Shown here: positions 4,723 through 10,773 of the stretch, piece after piece
Layout of the letters: each line of letters begins with the position of its first letter
How positions within the stretch are numbered: the first letter of the stretch is position 1
Source: Candidatus Alloscillospira gallinarum
GTDB taxonomy: Bacteria > Bacillota > Clostridia > Oscillospirales > Oscillospiraceae
NCBI GenBank assembly: GCA_904420055.1
Contig: CAJFTV010000101.1
Span: 1 to 10,773, forward strand
Length of the DNA stretch: 10,773 nt
Direction of reading: 5' to 3'
The notes under the pieces: generated by a model
Databases searched by the model: none
Seen by the model: only the letters and a program-made list of their open reading frames with translations
What the model was told of the DNA's origin: nothing
Program-made: the position numbers and the translations under genes

Positions 4723-6798
4723 ATGAAATTTCAGATACTTCACGAAAGTTCCGGACGTATGAGGGTCCGCATGTGCCAGACGCGCATGACACTGCGGCAG
4801 GCTGACATTTTGGAGGCATATCTCCAGTCTGTCTGCGGTATAAGCCGCGCGGTGGTACATGAGCGCACCTCATGCGCCATTATAAACTACTCTCTCCCCC
4901 GGGGAGAGGTAATCTCCCGGATAAGCGCGTTTTCCTATACTGAGTTTGACCATCTCGCTCCGGAGCACAGCGGCAGGGCACTGAACCGGACATATGAGGA
5001 AAAGCTCGTTTCCATGGCTGTGTTCAAGGCATTTCGCTCGCTGTTCGTCCCTGCCCCTCTGCGGGCGGCATATGCCGTTATAAAATCTGTACCGTATATA
5101 TTCCGCGGCCTTAAATGCCTTATCCGCGGCAGGCTGCACGTTGAGCTTTTAGACGCTCTCTCAATAGGTATTTCAATTGCACGGCGTGATTTTGCAACAG
5201 CCTCATCAGTTATGTTCCTCTTAAAGCTGGGCGAACTTCTGGAGGAGTGGACTCACAAAAAGTCTGTAGACGACCTGGCCCGGTGCATGTCACTAAATAT
5301 AGACCGTGTATGGCTTGTTACCCCGGAGGGAGAGGTGCTGACACAGCTCGGGAATGTGCGCGCCGGCGATAAGGTCGCCGTGCGCACCGGCGGTCTTGTC
5401 CCCCTTGACGGCGTGATTGACAGAGGCGAGGTAATGGTAAACCAGGCATCGCTTACCGGAGAGTCCGTACCAGTTCCGAAACGCCCGGGAATGACAGTAT
5501 ACGCCGGTACTGTCGTGGAAGAGGGAGAGTGTACCATAACAGTCACAAAGCAGTCCGGCGACAGCAGGTATGACAAAATTGTATCCATGATTGAGCAGTC
5601 CGAAAAGCTGAAATCCGCCGCGGAGCAGCGAGCGGCAAGCCTCTCAGACAAGCTTGTGCCATACACTTTGGCCGGGAGCATAATTACAGGACTTCTCACA
5701 AAAAATCTTACCCGTGCGCTCTCCGTACTCATGGTGGACTTTTCCTGCGCCCTGAAGCTTGCCATGCCGCTCTCCGTGCTATCCGCCATGCGAGAGGCAG
5801 GCACCTACCACGTGACTGTGAAGGGCGGCAAGTATTTAGAGGCCATAGCCCAGGCGGACACAATCGTGTTTGACAAGACGGGCACTCTCACCCGCGCCTG
5901 TCCGTCGGTTGCAAAGATTATCACCTTCGGCGGCCGTGACGCAGATGAGATGCTCCGGCTTGCCGCATGCCTCGAAGAACATTTTCCGCACTCAATGGCA
6001 AATGCCGTAGTACAGGCCGCGAGAGATAGGGGACTGTCTCACGAGGAAATGCATTCAAAGGTAGAGTATCTTGTTGCCCACGGCATCGCCAGCACAGTGT
6101 CAGGCGAAAAGGTAATTGTCGGCAGCGCACACTTTGTATTTGATGACGAGGGCTGCACCGTACCTCCGGAGGAGATGGAGGTATACCGTTCACTTCCGGA
6201 GGAATATTCACACCTCTATCTCGCCATAGGGGGCACGCTGGCGGCGGTTATATGCATATCCGACCCTCTCCGCCCTGAGGCAGCCGATGTGGTGAAGGCA
6301 CTTAAAAACGCCGGCATTAATAAGACCGTAATGCTCACCGGAGACAGCGACAGGACCGCCTCCGCCATTGCGGCTCAGGTGGGAGTGGACGAATACCGTT
6401 CCGAAGTTCTGCCGGAGGACAAGGCCGAATATGTAAGCCGTGAGCGCAGCCTTGGCCGTCGCGTTATAATGCTTGGAGACGGCATAAATGACTCGCCGGC
6501 ACTCTCGGCGGCAGATGTTGGCATCGCCATAAGCGACGGGGCCGCCATTGCGCGGGAGATTGCAGATATAACTGTCTCGGCAGATAATCTGTATGAGCTG
6601 GTACGCCTTAGGGAAATTGCCGCAGGACTGCAAAAACGCATACGCTCAAACTACCGGTTTGTAATCGGCTTTAACGGCGGACTTATCGCCCTGGGAGCTG
6701 CGGGAGTGCTCGCCCCTGCCACATCAGCGATGCTGCACAATCTGTCCACCTTAGGCATAAGCCTGCACAGCATGACAAATCTCCTGGACAGCAAATAA
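4723..6798 (+). CDS. P1B-type (P1B-6, FezB-like) metal-transporting ATPase
   Basis: A 691-residue membrane pump that should move a transition metal, most likely iron, across a membrane at the cost of ATP. Residues 1-65 resemble a degenerate HMA domain without CxxC but with arginines (GRMRVRM, R12/R14/R16). Landmarks: actuator TGES (245-248), SCALKLAMP in the metal-transport helix (341-349) where Cu/Zn/Cd pumps have CPC or SPC, phosphorylation site DKTGT with D384, nucleotide-domain EHFPHSMA (419-426) where most P1B pumps have HP, MLTGD (537-541), GDGINDSPAL (585-594) and a C-terminal pair of spans ending HNLSTLGISLHSMTNLL. These are the features of P1B-6 ATPases, the FezB class of ferrosome loci. 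ATG at 4723 has GGAGG (4712-4716) 6 bases upstream. An earlier in-frame ATG at 4675 would encode the terminator hairpin and is rejected. Cu, Zn or Mn export remains possible. Confidence 0.9.
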   Translation: MKFQILHESSGRMRVRMCQTRMTLRQADILEAYLQSVCGISRAVVHERTSCAIINYSLPRGEVISRISAFSYTEFDHLAPEHSGRALNRTYEEKLVSMAVFKAFRSLFVPAPLRAAYAVIKSVPYIFRGLKCLIRGRLHVELLDALSIGISIARRDFATASSVMFLLKLGELLEEWTHKKSVDDLARCMSLNIDRVWLVTPEGEVLTQLGNVRAGDKVAVRTGGLVPLDGVIDRGEVMVNQASLTGESVPVPKRPGMTVYAGTVVEEGECTITVTKQSGDSRYDKIVSMIEQSEKLKSAAEQRAASLSDKLVPYTLAGSIITGLLTKNLTRALSVLMVDFSCALKLAMPLSVLSAMREAGTYHVTVKGGKYLEAIAQADTIVFDKTGTLTRACPSVAKIITFGGRDADEMLRLAACLEEHFPHSMANAVVQAARDRGLSHEEMHSKVEYLVAHGIASTVSGEKVIVGSAHFVFDDEGCTVPPEEMEVYRSLPEEYSHLYLAIGGTLAAVICISDPLRPEAADVVKALKNAGINKTVMLTGDSDRTASAIAAQVGVDEYRSEVLPEDKAEYVSRERSLGRRVIMLGDGINDSPALSAADVGIAISDGAAIAREIADITVSADNLYELVRLREIAAGLQKRIRSNYRFVIGFNGGLIALGAAGVLAPATSAMLHNLSTLGISLHSMTNLLDSK

Positions 6799-6815
6799 AG
6801 TCAAAATTAATATGT

Positions 6816-6845
6816 AAAGGCGGACAAAGATTTGTCCGCCTTTTT
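6816..6845. terminator. Terminator between convergent ATPase and spoIVB genes
   Basis: AAAGGCGGACAA (6816-6827) pairs with TTGTCCGCCTTT (6832-6843) around a 4-base loop and runs into five Ts (6841-6845). It ends the rightward metal operon 18 bases after the ATPase stop. The A-tract on its left makes it plausible as the terminator of the leftward spoIVB gene too, whose stop codon is at 6847-6849. Confidence 0.85.
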
Positions 6846-6846
6846 A

Positions 6847-7878
6847 TTATGCCGCCAGCATAAAGCACGGGGCGTCAGCCGTCTCAAGCATCTTTTCTAT
6901 TGAAATTCCATACCCTTCAGTGGGGTCCTTTACAAGCACATGGGTAACAGCTCCAATGAGTTTTCCGTCCTGCATAATAGGACTGCCGCTCATACCCTGG
7001 ACAATTCCTCCCGTCGCCGCAATCAGTTCCGGGTCTGTAACACGAATCATCATGCTTCTCGTGTCATCACCTGAATATACACGTGTTATCTCAACCGTAT
7101 ACTCTTTTACCTCCTGACCGCTGATATTTGAAAGTATCACGGCCTCGCCTGTGTGAATCTCATCTTCTGACGCCACCTCGACCGCCGTTTTTCCGTCAGC
7201 CACCGAGGTATCGCTCAACGTACCAAATATGCCGCAAATTGTGTTTGACCGCACATCGCCATACACATTTCCTCCCTGGAAGCTGCCCATAAGCTGTCCC
7301 GGTGTGCCGGCCTCTCCCTTTACAATGTCGTTTACAGACGTCTCAGAAATCTGCCCTGACCGCACAGGGACGGTTATGCCCGTGTCAATGTCACTCACCG
7401 GGTGGCCAAGCGCACCGAATGTCCCGGACTCCGGGTCATAAAATGTCACTGTGCCAAGCCCGGACATGCTGTCCCGCAGCCACAGCCCGAGGCTCAGGCT
7501 GCCGTCGTCGCAAACTGCCGGCGTCACAGAAAAGGTCTTTGCTTCACTACCTCTTGTAACTGTGATTTCCGCGCTCTCACCGGCGGACAGCCCTTCTGCT
7601 GCGGCCATCATGTCCTCTGCCGAGGCAACGCTTACGCCGTTTACCGCCGTTATAATATCACCCGGCAAAATTCCAGCGTCCTGCGCGGGAGATGGGCTCT
7701 CCGGCGGATACCCCGCAACAATTACGCCCTGGGTATCAAGAGTTATCTCCACCGCGCTTCCTATGGGCACAACCTGCCTGCCCCCATCTGCAAAAAACGC
7801 CGGACTGGACACTCCCGCAAGAAGGCATACGGCAAACGCTGAGCAGAGAACATTCCTGATTTTAGAAATTTTTCCCAT
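6847..7878 (-). CDS. spoIVB: SpoIVB-type peptidase (S55 family) with PDZ domain
   Basis: A 343-residue secreted serine peptidase. SpoIVB is made in the forespore, crosses into the space between forespore and mother cell, and triggers pro-sigma-K processing by cleaving the SpoIVFA inhibitor. Visible: an N-terminal basic/hydrophobic signal sequence (about residues 1-30), a PDZ domain (about 45-120, AGILPGDIITAVNGVSV), and the S55 catalytic domain (about 140-340). The triad matches Bacillus subtilis SpoIVB in spacing: His159 in GALGHPVSD, Asp282 in TDPEL and Ser297 in GGIVQGMSGSPI. The length is shorter than the ~426 residues of B. subtilis, mainly at the N-terminus. ATG at 7878 is chosen because GGAGG lies 8 bases upstream; an in-frame GTG three codons earlier overlaps the SD. 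spo0A is close by but on the other strand. Confidence 0.93.
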   Translation of the reverse strand: MGKISKIRNVLCSAFAVCLLAGVSSPAFFADGGRQVVPIGSAVEITLDTQGVIVAGYPPESPSPAQDAGILPGDIITAVNGVSVASAEDMMAAAEGLSAGESAEITVTRGSEAKTFSVTPAVCDDGSLSLGLWLRDSMSGLGTVTFYDPESGTFGALGHPVSDIDTGITVPVRSGQISETSVNDIVKGEAGTPGQLMGSFQGGNVYGDVRSNTICGIFGTLSDTSVADGKTAVEVASEDEIHTGEAVILSNISGQEVKEYTVEITRVYSGDDTRSMMIRVTDPELIAATGGIVQGMSGSPIMQDGKLIGAVTHVLVKDPTEGYGISIEKMLETADAPCFMLAA

Positions 7879-8037
7879 TTCTCTCACCTCCGGTTATTTA
7901 ATTTTAGTGCCGCTTTCCGCCGCACAAAAATAATATAACCGCAAAAATTTTTAAAAGTCTCAGTATAACCGGAAAAAAGTTGCCTGAATTTCCAGCTCAA
8001 AATTTTTGCCATCAATCCTGCGGCTTTTTGCGTAAAT

Positions 8038-8058
8038 ACATTCCTTTTAAAGGAATGT
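8038..8058. repeat. 21-bp perfect palindrome upstream of the M14 peptidase gene
   Basis: ACATTCCTTT (8038-8047) and AAAGGAATGT (8049-8058) form a perfect inverted repeat around one central T. It lies 60-80 bases before the peptidase start in the 239-base gap between the two divergent genes. No T-tract follows, and a one-base loop is impossible for a full hairpin, so a protein-binding site fits better than a terminator. The rest of 7879-8117 is A/T-rich, with no promoter I would call firmly on either strand. Confidence 0.5.
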
Positions 8059-8117
8059 GAGCCAAAAATTAAACATTCTTTATTTTTTGAATACTATATT
8101 ATTATGAGGTGATAATA

Positions 8118-9401
8118 TTGACAGAAATGAGTATTCAAAAATACGGCAGTACAGGTCCTGACACAGAGCTTCTTCAAAAAGCTCTGTACCGCAGCGGCAG
8201 GAAGCTCACCATCGACGGAGTTTTCGGAAGCAATACCCAAAATGCACTTTTAAATTTTCAGGCATTTAAAGGCTTAACTGCCGACGGTATAGCCGGGGCC
8301 AACACATGGAGAGCCTTATACCCCTATCTCACTGGGTATGTTACATACACAATCAGGAGGGGCGACACCCTGTACAACATCGCCAGGTCAAACGGCACCA
8401 CCGTGGAGAGCATAGAAACTGCAAATCCCGGACTTTCACCGCTAAACCTTATTCCGGGGAAGAAAATAACCGTGCCGCTTAATTTTGATGTTGTGCCAAC
8501 GGATATAACCTTTACCTCGGCTGCGGCGGAGTTCTCCATCTCCGGTCTTCATGCCCGATACCCTTTTATATCCGTCTACACAATTGGAAAAAGCGTCATG
8601 GAAAAGCCCATACAGTATATACGTCTGGGCATGGGCGTAAAAAACGTGTTTTTTAACGCAACCCACCATGGCAACGAGTGGATTACAACCCCGCTTCTCC
8701 TGCGCTATCTGGAAAATTTCTGCCGTGCCCTTGTCACGGGCGGAGAAATCGGCGGAAAAAGCGCAGCCGCACTGTATACCGGCGCCACAATCTGGTTTGT
8801 GCCTATGGTAAATCCCGACGGAGCAGACCTCGCCTCCGGCCGGCTGACCGAGGGCAGTTTCTATGACGAGGCGGCTACAATGAGCCAAAACTATCCCTCT
8901 ATTCCATTTCCCTCCGGCTGGAAGGCAAACATCTCCGGCATAGACACAAATCTGCAGTACCCCGCGGGCTGGGAAATCGCCCGGGAGATAAAAACCGCTC
9001 AGGGCTATTTTTCCCCAGGGCCCCGGGATTATGTGGGCGATTACCCCCTTCAGGCGCCTGAGAGCCGCGCGGTATACGACTTTACAAACAGCCATAATTT
9101 TGACCTCACTGTCTCCTACCACACTCAGGGAAGGGTAATCTACTGGAAATACGGTACGCTTGAGCCTCCACGCGGTCTGGAAATAGGCACATACCTGGCC
9201 TCCGCCAGCGGATATACCCTTGACAACGTGCCGGACGCCTCCGGACACGCTGGCTACAAGGACTGGTTTATACTGGAATTTAACCGTCCTGGCTACACTG
9301 TCGAGGCCGGCTCCGGTACAAATCCCCTGCCCATTTCCGACTTCCCGGTAATCTACGCGGAAAACGAGGGTTTAATTTCTCAGGCAATAGCTTTGGCGTA
9401 A
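8118..9401 (+). CDS. Peptidoglycan-binding/LysM M14 peptidase (gamma-D-glutamyl-diaminopimelate endopeptidase type)
   Basis: A 427-residue cell-wall hydrolase. Order: PG_binding_1 domain (about 5-68, LTIDGVFGSNTQNALLNFQ), LysM domain (about 76-121, YTIRRGDTLYNIARSNGTTVESIETANP), then a zinc carboxypeptidase M14 domain (about 138-425). Zinc ligands fit H184 and E187 in HHGNEW and H335 in SYHTQG; the catalytic Glu fits E396 in TVEAG; MVNPDGAD and DTNLQYPAGW are further M14 signatures. This layout resembles Bacillus endopeptidase I (ENP1)/YqgT, which cuts the D-Glu-diaminopimelate bond of the peptide stem. There is no signal peptide, so it acts on mother-cell-accessible spore wall, on recycled muropeptides, or is released by lysis. 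TTG at 8118 is preferred: GAGGTGAT (8106-8113) ends 4 bases before it, whereas ATG at 8127 is 13 bases away and GTG at 8109 lies within the SD. Neighbours are sporulation genes. Confidence 0.9.
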   Translation: MTEMSIQKYGSTGPDTELLQKALYRSGRKLTIDGVFGSNTQNALLNFQAFKGLTADGIAGANTWRALYPYLTGYVTYTIRRGDTLYNIARSNGTTVESIETANPGLSPLNLIPGKKITVPLNFDVVPTDITFTSAAAEFSISGLHARYPFISVYTIGKSVMEKPIQYIRLGMGVKNVFFNATHHGNEWITTPLLLRYLENFCRALVTGGEIGGKSAAALYTGATIWFVPMVNPDGADLASGRLTEGSFYDEAATMSQNYPSIPFPSGWKANISGIDTNLQYPAGWEIAREIKTAQGYFSPGPRDYVGDYPLQAPESRAVYDFTNSHNFDLTVSYHTQGRVIYWKYGTLEPPRGLEIGTYLASASGYTLDNVPDASGHAGYKDWFILEFNRPGYTVEAGSGTNPLPISDFPVIYAENEGLISQAIALA

Positions 9402-9405
9402 TATA

Positions 9406-9440
9406 AAAACTGGAAAATTTTTCTATTTTTTTCCAGTTTT
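9406..9440 (+). terminator. A/T-rich terminator-like hairpin after the M14 peptidase gene
   Basis: AAAACTGGAAAA (9406-9417) pairs perfectly with TTTTCCAGTTTT (9429-9440) around an 11-base T-rich loop, starting 5 bases after the stop codon. Only four pairs are G-C, but A- and T-tracts flank it. It probably ends the peptidase transcript and insulates spo0A. Confidence 0.6.
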
Positions 9441-9443
9441 GTA

Positions 9444-9472
9444 TTGCAAATAAGCGAATATTATGCTAAATT
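9444..9472 (+). promoter_or_regulatory. Possible sigma-A promoter of spo0A
   Basis: TTGCAA (9444-9449), a 17-base spacer and TAAATT (9467-9472) preceded by TGC make an extended -10 promoter about 70 bases before the spo0A start. I did not find a convincing sigma-H promoter or a clean 0A box (TGNCGAA) here; AAGCGAAT at 9452-9459 is only a partial match. Confidence 0.4.
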
Positions 9473-9542
9473 ATATCCAAGTCAATAGATAAAGAGAGAT
9501 ATTGCACGGTATTAAAATGAATCTCACGGAGGAACTAAACCA

Positions 9543-10340
9543 ATGAACAACAATTTAAAAGTAGTAATCGCAGATGCCAGCGACGAATACCGTACTCTGC
9601 TCAGGGATATACTGAGCGGTGAAGGCGATATCACGGTAGTTGGAAGCGCCGGTGACGGCGCAGAGACATTAAAGCTTGTGGAGGAAAAGCGTCCCGACGT
9701 CCTTCTTCTGGATTTCATACTGTCGGGAATTGACGGACTTGGCGTCATGGAAAAGATTAACGCCTCCATGCCGGAAGACACCCGTCCCTGTATCTTCATA
9801 ATTTCCAGTTTTTCAGGAGAGAGGGCGATAAATGAGGCCTCGGCAATGGGCGCCGCATATTTCATGCACAAGCCATGTGACGTGGCAACTCTCTGCGGGA
9901 GAATACGCAGCATTGCCGGCAAGCCAAAGGGTGCACAGGCACAAAAGCCAATTCAGTCTTCCGCAAAGTCTCGGCGGGAGATGAGTCTGGAGGCCCACGT
10001 AACTGATATACTCCACGAGATTGGAGTACCGGCCCACATAAAGGGCTATCAATATCTCAGAACATCTATTGTCATGGCGGCAGAGGACATGGACGTTATA
10101 AACGCGGTCACAAAAGTTCTCTACCCCACCGTGGGAAAGAAATATTCAACCACGCCAAGCCGTGTAGAGCGGGCAATCCGTCACGCCATAGAAGTGGCAT
10201 GGGACAGAGGCGACATTGAAGTTCTTCAAAAATATTTTGGCTATACCGTCTCAAACATCAAGGGAAAGCCCACAAATTCAGAGTTTATCGCCATGATTGC
10301 GGATAAAATCAACCTTGAGCGCGAGGAGATGGCCCAGTAA
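9543..10340 (+). CDS. spo0A: Stage 0 sporulation protein A, master response regulator
   Basis: At 265 residues it has the normal Spo0A length (267 in B. subtilis). When phosphorylated, it binds 0A boxes and commits the cell to sporulation. The N-terminal receiver (about 5-125) has the phospho-acceptor D57 in DVLLLDF, S88 at the conserved Ser/Thr switch position and K110 in MHKPCD. The linker (about 127-148) is Gln/Ser/Lys-rich. The C-terminal effector domain (about 150-262) holds the signature DNA-contact helix SRVERAIRHAIEVAWDRG (207-224), which secures the identity. Odd points: the usual acidic pair is AD-A (D11 followed by A12), and the usual MP after the phospho-Asp is LS (FILSGIDG). ATG at 9543 follows GGAGG (9528-9532) with a 10-base gap. 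A strong terminator follows, so it is monocistronic or the last gene of its transcript. Confidence 0.96.
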   Translation: MNNNLKVVIADASDEYRTLLRDILSGEGDITVVGSAGDGAETLKLVEEKRPDVLLLDFILSGIDGLGVMEKINASMPEDTRPCIFIISSFSGERAINEASAMGAAYFMHKPCDVATLCGRIRSIAGKPKGAQAQKPIQSSAKSRREMSLEAHVTDILHEIGVPAHIKGYQYLRTSIVMAAEDMDVINAVTKVLYPTVGKKYSTTPSRVERAIRHAIEVAWDRGDIEVLQKYFGYTVSNIKGKPTNSEFIAMIADKINLEREEMAQ

Positions 10341-10347
10341 CAGCCTT

Positions 10348-10384
10348 AAAAAAGCAAGCGGAAGAATTTACCGCTTGCTTTTTT
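10348..10384. terminator. Strong bidirectional terminator after spo0A
   Basis: AAAAAAGCAAGCGG (10348-10361) pairs perfectly over 14 bp with CCGCTTGCTTTTTT (10371-10384) around a 9-base loop. It starts 8 bases after the spo0A stop, and the T/A tracts let it act on the convergent deacetylase transcript as well. Confidence 0.92.
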
Positions 10385-10467
10385 ACTGGAAATTTTAATA
10401 TATCCGGCTGCTGCAATCTCTCGGAAGGCTTTATAAGTTAATCCGTCCGGCTCATCTTCAGCGCCCT

Positions 10468-10773
10468 TTACGCCGGGCACTGGCGTCCCGTGTGGTCAAT
10501 GGTGTAGTCGCCGGGGAGAATGAGCTGGCTTATTGGCACAATGCTGTATCCATTTTGTATGAGGTACTCAATAATTGAGCCCAGGGCCTCCGGCGTGTGG
10601 ATTGCCGCGTTGTGAAACAGGACAATGCTGCCGGGCTGTACTTTTGTGGTCACCCTGTCGTAAATCTCATTTGCAGGTATTTCCTTCCAGTCCAGACTGT
10701 CAACGTCCCATTGAATCGGTTCCATTCCCATAGAGCGGACAGAGGTTATCACGTTGTCGTCATACTCCCCATA
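10468..10773 (-). CDS. Polysaccharide deacetylase (NodB homology), C-terminal part, partial at window edge
   Basis: A leftward frame is open from the window edge at 10773 (first visible residues YGEYDDNVI) to TAA at 10468-10470, giving 101 C-terminal residues of a longer protein; the start lies outside. YGEYDD is the end of the NodB motif RPPYGEY, followed by PIQWDVDSLDWK and GSIVLFHNAAIHTPEAL, the second zinc/catalytic histidine region of carbohydrate esterase family 4. The domain ends with VPISQLI, typical of bacterial polysaccharide deacetylases including the sporulation-associated ones. These enzymes remove acetyl groups from N-acetylglucosamine or N-acetylmuramic acid in peptidoglycan. 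The spore-gene neighbourhood fits a role in spore cortex modification, but the part seen cannot separate PdaA/PdaB/PgdA types. An internal GTG at 10752 is not the start, since the NodB motif reads across it. Confidence 0.88.
   Translation of the reverse strand, partial: YGEYDDNVITSVRSMGMEPIQWDVDSLDWKEIPANEIYDRVTTKVQPGSIVLFHNAAIHTPEALGSIIEYLIQNGYSIVPISQLILPGDYTIDHTGRQCPA

Noticed and set aside
7932..7972. Two leftward GGTTATA(C/T)T elements upstream of spoIVB as forespore sigma-F/sigma-G -10 boxes
   Set aside because: Both fit the loose GGnnAnAnT pattern, but no convincing -35 lies 15-16 bases upstream of either, so I do not call a promoter.
7940..8010. GCAAAAATTTT and AAAATTTTTGC as an inverted repeat around a ~47-base spacer
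   Set aside because: The arms are simple A/T runs in an A/T-rich gap and could arise by chance.
8442..9248. Leftward 268-codon open frame inside the M14 peptidase gene
   Set aside because: It lies antisense to a gene with intact M14 zinc motifs; the sequence shows no domain pattern and reflects codon bias on the other strand.
1..10773. CRISPR arrays, insertion sequences, prophage or integration sites
   Set aside because: No regularly spaced repeats, transposase or integrase motifs, or long terminal repeats are visible; gene order and codon use look like ordinary chromosome.

Overview
The window looks like chromosomal DNA of an endospore-forming, anaerobic Clostridia-type Firmicute. Support comes from a Spo0A homologue with a near-invariant DNA-binding helix, a SpoIVB-type protease, a spore-type LysM/M14 peptidase, strong GGAGG ribosome-binding sites, GTG/TTG starts and perfect sigma-A promoter elements. 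The base composition looks intermediate for a Firmicute, and the gene content would suit an Oscillospiraceae/Ruminococcaceae-like gut bacterium. That placement is inference, not a phylogenetic result.

Layout, left to right. (1) 1-2513: the tail of pheS, complete pheT and a terminator. (2) 2566-2742: an isolated tRNA-Thr(CGT) gene with a perfect-consensus promoter and its own terminator. (3) 2858-6845: a metal-handling locus. A small CGMC heavy-metal-associated (HMA) protein is transcribed leftward. A rightward operon encodes an AraC-family regulator, a 26-residue membrane microprotein, an 89-residue membrane-anchored DUF6110-like protein (FezA-like) and a 691-residue P1B-type ATPase of the FezB/P1B-6 kind. 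The two divergent promoters carry three copies of TTAG-N6-CTAA placed over their -10/start regions, and an intrinsic terminator sits between the FezA-like and FezB-like genes. (4) 6847-10384: a sporulation block with spoIVB (leftward), a peptidoglycan-binding/LysM/M14 peptidase (rightward) and spo0A (rightward). (5) 10468 to the edge: the C-terminal part of a NodB-type polysaccharide deacetylase (leftward).

The most interesting part is region 3. An HMA-less FezB-type ATPase next to a small glycine-zipper membrane protein is the core of ferrosome loci, the membrane-bounded iron-phosphate organelles described in Desulfovibrio and Clostridioides difficile. Here the core comes with an AraC-type regulator, a tiny membrane peptide that is easy to miss, a divergent HMA protein and a shared palindromic operator. 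My reading is that the operator lets a metal-responsive regulator (DtxR/IdeR-like, or the AraC protein itself) control both transcripts, and that the internal terminator sets a high FezA:FezB ratio. The genes and sites are visible in the sequence; the ferrosome role and the regulator identity are inference.
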